A program made the translations under genes and the position numbers. The notes under the pieces were generated by a model that saw only the letters and a program-made list of their open reading frames with translations, did not search any database and was not told where the DNA came from. From Bacteroidaceae bacterium (GTDB taxonomy: Bacteria; Bacteroidota; Bacteroidia; Bacteroidales; Bacteroidaceae): 42,184 nt of DNA. Position 1 is the first letter of the stretch. Each line of letters opens with the position of its first letter. Shown in pieces: positions 7,231-14,814 of this stretch. The DNA lies in NCBI GenBank assembly GCA_902362595.1, contig CABIXF010000035.1, positions 1 to 42,184 on the forward strand. Reading direction: 5' to 3'.

Positions 7231-9033
7231 GCGGCAGGCAATGTGCCCTTCCTCGTCTATCAGCATCAGGGTGAGTTCCGTCCGGCTGAGCAAGGCCAGA
7301 CAGTGCTTCAGGCACAAGCCCAGAAGAGCCGGAAAGAAAAGGGCTGCATCCGCTTCCGGGAGACCTTTCCACAGTTCCCGGGCCAGCGTTATTTTCGCAA
7401 TCACCACCTGTGCCTCCGGAGAGCAACCGCAGTCGCGGGCCAGTTCCTGTAAGAATTGTTTGTTCATCACCACCTGCTTACTGTAGGTATTCAAGTGGCC
7501 CTCGGCCAGTTTCACCGCTTTGCCCAGCATGATGCCCATCGTTACTTTCCAGATGTGCAGGTCGTCTGCAATCTTCAGGGTATCACCAATGTAGTTCCCG
7601 TAATGTACGAAGGCCTGCGGGGGCAAGTCCGGGTATTCACGCTTCACATATCTCTCGCTCTTGGCGCCGGAGTTGAGCACCAGCCGTTCCGCTCCGATGG
7701 CCTGACAGACTTCCACCTCCCGACGGATGGCTTCCACAAAAGCCTCGGAAGAAAAAGGCCGCACGATGCCCGAAGTCCCGATGATGGAAATCCCGCCTAC
7801 GATGCCCAGCTTGGGGTTGAACGTACGAAGGGCCAGTTCCTCTCCCCCCGGCACGGAAATCGTCACCTCCAGTCCCCCGCCGTACAAGGCCGACAGTTCC
7901 CGCACCATCATCTGCCGGGGAACCGGATTGATGGCAGGCTCTCCCACCGGCAATCCCAGGCCGGGAAGGGTGACTTTCCCCACCCCTCTTCCTTGCAGGA
8001 AACGGATGCCGGGTTGTGCCGAGAACGCCACCTTGGCCTCTATCACGCTGCGGTGGGTCACGTCGGGGTCATCGCCCGCATCTTTCACCACAGCAGCCGT
8101 AGCCGATGTGTCTGTTTCCTGAGAGACGGACGCAAGAGGCAAGGACAGTTCCTCTCCGTCGGGTATCCGAAAACGCACTTCCGAAAGCGATTCGCCCGTC
8201 AGCAGCCGGATCAGGGCCGCCTTGGCCGCAGCCGTGGCACAGGCCCCGGTGGTGTATCCGCTCCGCAAGGGATAGAAATCGGGCAGCAAGCGCTCGATGG
8301 CTTTCCGCAGTCCGTGTATGCCGGTCATCGTAATGAAATCGGCTGGCAGGGAAGGACGACAGACCGCATAGACCGAAATTCCCCCACGGCGGGCTGCTTC
8401 CAGCTTCTCGACAAAACCGCCACTTTCGCCACTCTCTTTGGTCAGAATAGCCTGGGGCTTCAACTGCTCCAGAAGTTCCGTTTCCGGTGCGTCTTCGCGA
8501 TAAAAGACCAGCCGATTCACATCGAAACCCTGCCGCACGGCCAATGGGACGGATTCCTCCCGATTCAGGATACGGAACCAGCAGGTCGGCTGGAGGGTAT
8601 CGTCCGCCCAGAAGTCGCGCAGTTTCCCGATAGTCTGCACGCCGGTCAGTGCCAGAAGGCGGGTAATGCCGTCCGTCTTCAACCGACGGACCGCCTCCTG
8701 ATAATCCGCACACCAGATGACATCGTCGGTGCGGGGCGGATAGATACGTTCGAAACGCACCACGGGCAACTGAAGCCGTCGGCTGACCTGTTCCACGGTT
8801 TCGTGCAAGCGGACGGCAAAGGGGTGGGCCGCATCCACCAGCAGGCGGACAGAGTGCGCCCGGCAGAACGCTTCCATCTTTTCCGCATCCATGCCCCCGC
8901 TGACACGCTCCCCGTGGCGGCAACTGACCTGCTGCGAGTCGCCGCGCGTAGAGTAAAAATAAGGCTTGCCCGACTCATCCAGCACTTTCACGGCCAGCCG
9001 CCCTTCCGTGGTTCCCCCTAATACGAGTATCAT
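7207..9033 (-). CDS. cbiJD: CbiJ-CbiD fusion: cobalt-precorrin-6A reductase and cobalt-precorrin-5B C1-methyltransferase
   Basis: A 608-residue fusion. Residues 1 to about 250 are a CbiJ/CobK reductase, starting LVLGGTTEGR (dinucleotide site), with DAAHPFAVRLHE near 67 and ALTGVQTIGKL near 130. It reduces precorrin-6A with NAD(P)H. Residues from about 253 are CbiD, starting LRSGYTTGACATAAAKAAL (the family hallmark) and continuing with FSAQPGIRFLQGRGVGKVTLPGL and GGISIIGTSGIVRPFS. CbiD methylates C1 with S-adenosylmethionine. The two act nearly in sequence in the pathway (CbiD, then CbiJ). The ATG overlaps the stop of cbiGF by 4 bases, so translation is coupled. Last gene of the riboswitch-led minus-strand run. 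Confidence 0.93.
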   Translation of the reverse strand: MILVLGGTTEGRLAVKVLDESGKPYFYSTRGDSQQVSCRHGERVSGGMDAEKMEAFCRAHSVRLLVDAAHPFAVRLHETVEQVSRRLQLPVVRFERIYPPRTDDVIWCADYQEAVRRLKTDGITRLLALTGVQTIGKLRDFWADDTLQPTCWFRILNREESVPLAVRQGFDVNRLVFYREDAPETELLEQLKPQAILTKESGESGGFVEKLEAARRGGISVYAVCRPSLPADFITMTGIHGLRKAIERLLPDFYPLRSGYTTGACATAAAKAALIRLLTGESLSEVRFRIPDGEELSLPLASVSQETDTSATAAVVKDAGDDPDVTHRSVIEAKVAFSAQPGIRFLQGRGVGKVTLPGLGLPVGEPAINPVPRQMMVRELSALYGGGLEVTISVPGGEELALRTFNPKLGIVGGISIIGTSGIVRPFSSEAFVEAIRREVEVCQAIGAERLVLNSGAKSERYVKREYPDLPPQAFVHYGNYIGDTLKIADDLHIWKVTMGIMLGKAVKLAEGHLNTYSKQVVMNKQFLQELARDCGCSPEAQVVIAKITLARELWKGLPEADAALFFPALLGLCLKHCLALLSRTELTLMLIDEEGHIACRLVGQGVQ

Positions 9034-10850
9034 GACCGGAACAAATGGGTAAAGTCGGAGGCATACAAACGAGAAAGCCCCTTACGGTTGTCTATCGCTT
9101 CTCCTACCACCAGCAGCGTGGTCAGGGTCAGGTGATTGTCACGAACAATACGGGCCAGGTCTTTCAGTACGCCCCGGTAGATTTTCTCTTCCTTCCACGT
9201 CAGCTTGTAGCAGGCGGCCACAGGCGTCTCCGGCGGATAGGCCTGCAAGAGTTCTTCCTGCACCTTCTCCACGATGGACGCACTCAGGTAGATGCACATG
9301 GTACTTTGCGACTGGGCCAGCTTATGCAACTGTTCTTTCTCCGGCATGGGGGTACGCCCCTCTCCCCGGGTCAGGATGATGCTCTGCACCTTCTCCGGGA
9401 TAGTGAACTGCGAACGCAGGGCCGCTGCCGCCGCCTGGAAGGACGAGATTCCCGACGTGATGTGGTAGCTCATGCCGTAAGCATCGAAAAAGGCCATCTG
9501 TTCCTGAATGGCGCCGTAGATACACGGGTCGCCGGTGTGAAGACGCACCACAAACAGTCCCCGGTCGTAGAATTCCTTCATCAAGGCAAACTGCTCCTGC
9601 AGGTCCATGTGGGCTGAACTGCGCACCACGGCCCCCTCCTTCGCGTAATAAGTCAGCTCGCGCGGCACCAGACTGCCCGCATACAGCACCAGGTCGGCCT
9701 TTTCCAGCATCCGTTTGCCACGCACCGAAATCAGTTCCGGGTCACCGGGACCGGCCCCCACAATCTCGATGTGTCCACCACGCACCGCATCCGCCGCTAG
9801 TGCCACCGCAAAGGTGAAATGCGAGCCAGATACTAGCTCTCCTTTCTGTTTTTCCAGCAGCCATTTCCCGCCTCCGCCGCTTTTGAGTGCCGCACTCTCG
9901 GCCACACCATATACCCCGGTCACTTCATACACCTTCTGCGAGGGATGAGGGATTTCCAGACCGCTCAGCTCTTCCGCAGAATAGATGCAGACCTTGGCCT
10001 GTTTCCATCGCTCCTGCAACGCCTTCAGCAGCGGTTCGTCTTTCTTCAGCTCAATCGTACCCACCGTAGCCAATGACAACGGTGACAGGCCGTGCGAGTG
10101 CATCACCTTTTCGATGTATTCGGCGATGCCGTCGGGTACACACTGTTTCTTGCAGCCCACTCCCAGATGCAACACCTGCGGACGATAATACAACGCCTGC
10201 ACCGGCGCCTCGTACTCGTAGGGCGTGACGGCAATCAGCAGATCCGTTTCCTCGAAAGGAATGTCGGCATAATGATAATACACCTTGACATACGGCGGAA
10301 GGGTACGCTCCAGCCAGGCGGTACCCTCGTCCTTGATGTCCAACAGCAAGGACACTCTTTCCTGATTCACGAAACGGGCAATCGCGCGGTTCATCTCCTC
10401 GTGCGAGCATGCGGTCTGCCATCCGAACCGGGCAGCCAGCAAATCCAAAGCCCACACCCCGTTACAGTCGCTTTGGGTAGTGACGACCGCCTGTGCCCCC
10501 AAGATGGAGGCTATCTGCCGGGCCCACTCGTTGGCCCCTCCCACATGGCCGGACAATACCGGAACGACAAACTGCCCGGTACTGTCCATACACACCACAG
10601 CCGGATCGGCATATTTGTCGGACACACAGGGAGCGATGCAGCGCACACAGATGCCCATAGCCCCGATAAACAGGAAACGGTCGTATGCGGCAAACGAAGC
10701 CGCCACAAACTCACTGTACGAGGTCACCTGCGTGCATCCGTCGAGTGCCTTTTGTGAAAAAATGGTACAATCTCCCAATTCCTTCTCCAGCAGCTGCGCC
10801 ATCGGCAATGCCTGGGAAGATATCAATATAATGGCTGTTTTCTCTTTCAT
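9030..10850 (-). CDS. cbiGF: CbiG-CbiF fusion: cobalt-precorrin-5A hydrolase and cobalt-precorrin-4 C11-methyltransferase
   Basis: A 606-residue fusion. The CbiG half (1 to about 350) has the N-terminal region around FIGAMGICVRCIAP, the block VPVLSGHVGGANEWAR near 95-110, and a CobE-like C-terminal domain starting LHLGVGCKKQ. It opens the delta-lactone ring and releases acetaldehyde. The CbiF/CobM half (about 359-606) is a SAM-dependent tetrapyrrole methylase: GAGPGDPELISVRG, then VVRLHTGDPCIYGA near 445, then GISSFQAAAAAL. The order is reversed relative to reaction order (CbiF acts just before CbiG). It overlaps cbiET and cbiJD by 4 bases each, so it lies in a tightly coupled operon. Confidence 0.93.
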   Translation of the reverse strand: MKEKTAIILISSQALPMAQLLEKELGDCTIFSQKALDGCTQVTSYSEFVAASFAAYDRFLFIGAMGICVRCIAPCVSDKYADPAVVCMDSTGQFVVPVLSGHVGGANEWARQIASILGAQAVVTTQSDCNGVWALDLLAARFGWQTACSHEEMNRAIARFVNQERVSLLLDIKDEGTAWLERTLPPYVKVYYHYADIPFEETDLLIAVTPYEYEAPVQALYYRPQVLHLGVGCKKQCVPDGIAEYIEKVMHSHGLSPLSLATVGTIELKKDEPLLKALQERWKQAKVCIYSAEELSGLEIPHPSQKVYEVTGVYGVAESAALKSGGGGKWLLEKQKGELVSGSHFTFAVALAADAVRGGHIEIVGAGPGDPELISVRGKRMLEKADLVLYAGSLVPRELTYYAKEGAVVRSSAHMDLQEQFALMKEFYDRGLFVVRLHTGDPCIYGAIQEQMAFFDAYGMSYHITSGISSFQAAAAALRSQFTIPEKVQSIILTRGEGRTPMPEKEQLHKLAQSQSTMCIYLSASIVEKVQEELLQAYPPETPVAACYKLTWKEEKIYRGVLKDLARIVRDNHLTLTTLLVVGEAIDNRKGLSRLYASDFTHLFRS

Positions 10851-12034
10851 TCTGCTTTCAATATTTCAATTGGATTATGGGCATCCACCACAAGCCGGAT
10901 GCGTTCGGTCACCCGACGTCCGGTCTGCGCCACTCCCTCGTAAAACTGCTGCAAGCTGTTCTCGCTCACCGAGTTGAAGACGATTACTCCCCCCGGAAGC
11001 AAGACCTCATCTGCACGCTTCAGCAACTCCTGCAACCGGTCTCCATGCCCGCCTATAAACACCGCATCCGGACGAGGGAGGTCGGTCAGAGGCTGTTCCA
11101 TGAAATCCCCGCCCACAAACCGTATGCCGGGGGTTCCCCACTTGACACTGTTCGCCCGCAACAGTTCCGCTCCTTCCGGACGCCGTTCAAAGGCAATCAC
11201 CTCAAGTTCGGGATAGAGACTCTTCGCTTCAATCGACACAGAACCCGTGCAACTGCCGATGTCCCAGAAGACCGTGCGCATCTGCAAATCCAGCATGCTC
11301 AAGGTCTGCAGGCGTACCGGCCGTTTCGTAATCATGTTCACCCGTCCGTTCAACAGCGCAAACTCCGATTCCTTCAGTCCCAGCGGACGACGGCGCAGTG
11401 CCGTGCGTACCAGAATCAGACAGTTGGGCGATTGGAAAGTGGTGTGCCGAGCTTCTTCTACCGTCAGCTCCCGCACCCGTTCTTCCGCCGCATTACCCAA
11501 AGCCTCTCCCACATACATCCGGTAATTGTCGTAGCCGTATTCCTGCATCCGGGCGGCAATGGCTGCCGGCGTTTTCACCCTGTCGGTCAGTACCCCGAGC
11601 ATACGCTCCCCGCGAATCAGCGCGGCATCGAAAGCCTTCCACGGACGCCCGGTCAGCGACACCATCCGCATCTCCTGATAAGGCAACAGCAGGCGATGGG
11701 CCAGCATCTGCAAGGAATTGAACGTGGGATAGACGTGGATACTGCTCTCGGGCAACAGGCGCTGTACGGTATTGGCAAAGCCGAAGAACAACGGGTCGCC
11801 GGAGGCAAAGACCACAATCTCCCGGTGCGCGGCATACTGCGCGAACACCTTGTCCAACGGCACAGTGATGTCTATCCACTCCGCTCCTTCGGGCAAGAAC
11901 CGCTCCACCAGCTGGTGATGGCGCACGCCCCCTGAAAACACCTTCCCCCGGGAGATGACTTCCTGCACCCGAGGCGGAAAATAAATCTCGGTGCTGTCGC
12001 TGATGCCGATAATATGGAATGACTGCCTACACAT
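10847..12034 (-). CDS. cbiET: CbiE-CbiT fusion: precorrin-6Y C5,15-methyltransferase (decarboxylating), CobL-like
   Basis: A 395-residue bifunctional enzyme like CobL. Residues 1 to about 200 are the CbiE methylase: FHIIGISDS at the start, SGGVRHHQL, VVFASGDPLFFG near 90 and VSLTGRPW. CbiE methylates C5. Residues from about 210 are CbiT, a class I SAM methyltransferase with FWDIGSCTGSVSIEA (SAM site), a following acidic-arginine region AFERRPEGAELLRAN, and PDAVFIGGHGD. CbiT methylates C15 and removes the C12 acetate carboxylate. The fusion is known in many bacteria. The start overlaps the cbiHC stop by 8 bases, and the stop overlaps the cbiGF start by 4. Confidence 0.94.
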   Translation of the reverse strand: MCRQSFHIIGISDSTEIYFPPRVQEVISRGKVFSGGVRHHQLVERFLPEGAEWIDITVPLDKVFAQYAAHREIVVFASGDPLFFGFANTVQRLLPESSIHVYPTFNSLQMLAHRLLLPYQEMRMVSLTGRPWKAFDAALIRGERMLGVLTDRVKTPAAIAARMQEYGYDNYRMYVGEALGNAAEERVRELTVEEARHTTFQSPNCLILVRTALRRRPLGLKESEFALLNGRVNMITKRPVRLQTLSMLDLQMRTVFWDIGSCTGSVSIEAKSLYPELEVIAFERRPEGAELLRANSVKWGTPGIRFVGGDFMEQPLTDLPRPDAVFIGGHGDRLQELLKRADEVLLPGGVIVFNSVSENSLQQFYEGVAQTGRRVTERIRLVVDAHNPIEILKAE

Positions 12035-13433
12035 CGCGTCCGGGTTTTAACAAGGCCGCATCGTCCAGCGTCAGGATGGCGTTCACCAAGGTGGCTGCCA
12101 GATTACTTCCTCCCTTCCGTCCTTCCACAATCAGTTTGGGCACGTTCTGGAAGGTCTTCACCATGTACTTGCTTTCACACACATGCACAAAGCCCACCGG
12201 AGCCGCGATGATGCCTCCGGGATGCGCCTTCTGCTTTCTCATCAGGGCACACAGTTCCATCAAGGCCGTGGGCGCGTTTCCAAAGACAAACAAGGCATCC
12301 GGATGCTCCTCTACCGCCAGACGTATGCCCGCCTGGGTACGGGTGATTTGCTTTTCAGCGGCCATCCGAGCCACCCTTTCATCGTTCAGGTAACACTTCA
12401 CCTCCAGTCCCAGCCGTTCCAGGGCCCGTTTCCGGATGCCCGAAGCCGCCATGGTCACGTCGGTGATAATGGTACGAACCTTGCCCGTCACCAGCAGTTC
12501 ATGCAGCTTTTCCACCGCATGCTCGTCGCTGTACAGCAAGTGCTCCATCTCGAAATCGGCCGTTGTATGGATGGCATGCAGCAACGCCCACTTGTGTCCG
12601 AGCGGCAGGTCCTGTTTCTTCAGTTCCCTGGAGATGGTCTGGAAGCTGTGAATCATAATCTCCTGCCCGATGCCTGCCGCCTCCGTTTTCTCTGGCTGAT
12701 AATAACCCCGTGGGGTGACCAAGTGGTCCTCCCAAGCGTACGACTGGGAGTTCCCGATGAGCACCACCGTAAACATGTCCACGTCCTCCGGGTCAAAGTC
12801 GGCCAAAGTCGTTATCTTCACGGTCTCTTCCTCACGTCCGGCCTGACGCACATAGCCCACCGGCGTCGTCGCTTCCCGCTCCTGCATGAAAATCTCCTTC
12901 AGGCGGTACAACTGCCAGTAACGGCCCTCACTCTTCGGATTGTAGACTGCCGTCACGAAATCGGCCGATGCCGCCGCACGGATGCGTTTCTCAATCTTCT
13001 CCCACGGCGTCAGCAGGTCGGACAAGGAAATCACGCAGAAATCATGGCCCACCGGCGCCCCCAGTCTGGCAGCCGCCTTCTGAAACGCACTGATGCCCGG
13101 CAACACCTCCAGCGTCACCTCACAGGCGCGTTCCCGCTTCATCTCATACATCAACGGGGCCATCCCGTAGATGCCGGAGTCACCCGAGCTGATGACACAG
13201 ACACACTTGCCCTGTTCCGCCAGTTCGAAAGCCTGACGGGCCCGATCGCGTTCCCGCTTCATCCCCGTGTCCACACACTCCGCCCCCTCCTTCAAGTAGG
13301 AACGCACAAACTGGAAGTAATAGTGATATCCCACTACCACATCCGCACTAGCCAAGGCCCGGACCACCGCCGGAGTGATGTCCTCCGCAGAGCCCGGGCC
13401 AATGCCTGCTACAATTATCTTGTGATTCGCCAT
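12027..13433 (-). CDS. cbiHC: CbiH-CbiC fusion: precorrin-3B C17-methyltransferase and precorrin-8X methylmutase
   Basis: A 468-residue fusion. Residues 1 to about 245 are CbiH: VAGIGPGSAEDITPAV at the start, VISSGDSGIYGMAPL near 80, and VTAVYNPKSEGR. CbiH contracts the ring and methylates C17. The rest is CbiC: LLHAIHTTADFEMEHLL carries the family's acid-base histidine region, followed by ITDVTMAASGIRKR, FVFGNAPTALMEL and GGIIAAPVGFVHVCESK. CbiC moves the C11 methyl group to C12, giving cobyrinate. This joins a mid-pathway enzyme to a late one. It starts 48 bases after the DUF4374 stop, with a TAACTTTG -7 box in the gap, so it may also be transcribed independently of the riboswitch. Confidence 0.93.
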   Translation of the reverse strand: MANHKIIVAGIGPGSAEDITPAVVRALASADVVVGYHYYFQFVRSYLKEGAECVDTGMKRERDRARQAFELAEQGKCVCVISSGDSGIYGMAPLMYEMKRERACEVTLEVLPGISAFQKAAARLGAPVGHDFCVISLSDLLTPWEKIEKRIRAAASADFVTAVYNPKSEGRYWQLYRLKEIFMQEREATTPVGYVRQAGREEETVKITTLADFDPEDVDMFTVVLIGNSQSYAWEDHLVTPRGYYQPEKTEAAGIGQEIMIHSFQTISRELKKQDLPLGHKWALLHAIHTTADFEMEHLLYSDEHAVEKLHELLVTGKVRTIITDVTMAASGIRKRALERLGLEVKCYLNDERVARMAAEKQITRTQAGIRLAVEEHPDALFVFGNAPTALMELCALMRKQKAHPGGIIAAPVGFVHVCESKYMVKTFQNVPKLIVEGRKGGSNLAATLVNAILTLDDAALLKPGRDV

Positions 13434-13464
13434 TCGTCTTGTTTCTATCGCTTGCTTATTGTTG

Positions 13465-13472
13465 CAAAGTTA
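13465..13472 (-). promoter_or_regulatory. Possible internal -7 box before cbiHC
   Basis: On the minus strand this reads TAACTTTG, a full match to TAnnTTTG, 32 bases before the cbiHC ATG and just after the DUF4374 stop. No clear -33 element accompanies it. If active, the cbi enzymes would have a start outside riboswitch control. Confidence 0.4.
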
Positions 13473-13481
13473 TAAGATTTC

Positions 13482-14753
13482 TCAATTCTCTACTACTCTC
13501 AACACGTCGAAATAGTAACCCTGCGCGATATCCGCTCCTTTTTCTACCTTTCCGGTAGCGACGTCATAAATGTAAATGCAGGTACTTTTCTCCGTATTGA
13601 CCCCGATATAAGCCTTGCCGTCTACCACGACCGAGCGCTGGGAGAAACGGCCACTATTGAAACCGATTTCCTTTCCGTCGCAAGCCAGCCGGGTTCTCTG
13701 TCCCGTTTTCAAGTCCACGATGGAATAGTACAGACTGTACGTGTCTCGTCCCGCATTGGCCGACTGGCTTCTGGCATAAGTCAGCGCCTTGCCGTTGCCC
13801 AGGTACTGAACCGTACACAGTTTTCCGTCCGCATTCGGATAGCCGTTGTAAGAAGGGTCGAAATCCGTTTCTCCCTTGTTGATACGCAACAGACAACCTT
13901 CTTCCAAATCGCCCTTCTTGGTAAATGCGGCAAGGTAGAGGTTTCCGGCTTCGTCGTAAGTCACACAGTCCTGCAACAGCTGTCCGTAGGAGCTGCCGGC
14001 CATTTCCCCGGCCAGCGCATTGACCTTGTTGCTTTCCACCTTCATGTCCGAAGGATTGATGACGGCTGTCAGGAAGTTGGAAGTAGCCACCCCTTTCCGA
14101 CCGGCCTTATCCTTTCCATAATAGAAATAATACAGCTTGCCCACCTTCTCATTGTAGGTAAGAATACCCGTCGTGGTGAACACCGCTGCTCCGGCAGGCA
14201 AAGGAAGATCCAGCGTGCCCTCCGACAAGATGCGCATATCCTCTGCATTCAGTTTGGTCCAGACAATCTTGTCCGCATCCCCATTGGCCGCCATAATCAG
14301 CAAGGTCTTGTCGTCCAGCCACGCATGCGTATACTTCCGTTCGGTATAGGAATTCACCACAAACGGCTGTTCCTGCACCACTTCAATCTTGTTGTCCAGA
14401 ATCCGGAATTTCGTGAAGCGTGTCTGTTTGCTCGGCACCTGATAATAATATTTCCCTTTTGCAATCAGCTCGATGGTATACGGATTCAGTTCCACACCCG
14501 ACCCCTTGATATCAATCATCGGCTGGTCGGCTGTCAGCGATTCCACACTTTTGACAATCGTATTATCGCCTCCTCCCATGCCGCCGTGTTTGCCTACCGT
14601 CATGAAGATATCAAAATGATACTTCCCGGCAGGTTCCGGGTCCACCGTATTCTCGGACGGAGTATCCTTACTACATGCCGCAAAAGAAAAAAGTGCCGCA
14701 GCAAACACACCCGCTTTCAGGAATCTCAGGAAGGAAAATTTCGTTGTTTTCAT
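13482..14753 (-). CDS. DUF4374 lipoprotein, predicted beta-propeller, candidate cobalamin-capture protein
   Basis: About 423 residues. An N-terminal lipoprotein signal ends in the lipobox SFAAC before SKDTPSEN, and the acidic residues after the cysteine fit surface export in Bacteroides. The mature part repeats short blade-like segments (YYYQVPSKQTRFTKFRIL, LYYFYYGKDKAGRKG, IYIYDVATGKVEKG), in keeping with a beta-propeller. DUF4374 proteins are commonly encoded beside TonB-dependent receptors. Here it lies directly between the riboswitch-led receptor and the cbi enzymes. By analogy with the B12-binding propeller BtuG, also beside BtuB in Bacteroides, I infer that it binds cobalamin for the receptor. 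DUF4374 is a different family from BtuG, so this is inference. ATG at 14753 is preferred; 14759 is possible. Confidence 0.85.
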   Translation of the reverse strand: MKTTKFSFLRFLKAGVFAAALFSFAACSKDTPSENTVDPEPAGKYHFDIFMTVGKHGGMGGGDNTIVKSVESLTADQPMIDIKGSGVELNPYTIELIAKGKYYYQVPSKQTRFTKFRILDNKIEVVQEQPFVVNSYTERKYTHAWLDDKTLLIMAANGDADKIVWTKLNAEDMRILSEGTLDLPLPAGAAVFTTTGILTYNEKVGKLYYFYYGKDKAGRKGVATSNFLTAVINPSDMKVESNKVNALAGEMAGSSYGQLLQDCVTYDEAGNLYLAAFTKKGDLEEGCLLRINKGETDFDPSYNGYPNADGKLCTVQYLGNGKALTYARSQSANAGRDTYSLYYSIVDLKTGQRTRLACDGKEIGFNSGRFSQRSVVVDGKAYIGVNTEKSTCIYIYDVATGKVEKGADIAQGYYFDVLRVVEN

Positions 14754-14777
14754 ACACATAATGTTTAAGATTAATAT

Positions 14778-14792
14778 TACTATAGTTTGTTA
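14778..14792. promoter_or_regulatory. Half-copy of the 3825-3846 operator motif
   Basis: TACTATAGTTTGTTA differs by one base from TACTATAGATTGTTA at 3826-3840. It stands in the 61-base gap between the receptor stop and the DUF4374 start. The right half of the palindrome is not kept (TTAATATC follows). Its appearance in two B12-locus gaps suggests a shared regulator, but chance in AT-rich sequence is possible. Confidence 0.3.
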
Positions 14793-14814
14793 ATATCTAG
14801 CTCAGATTCACATG

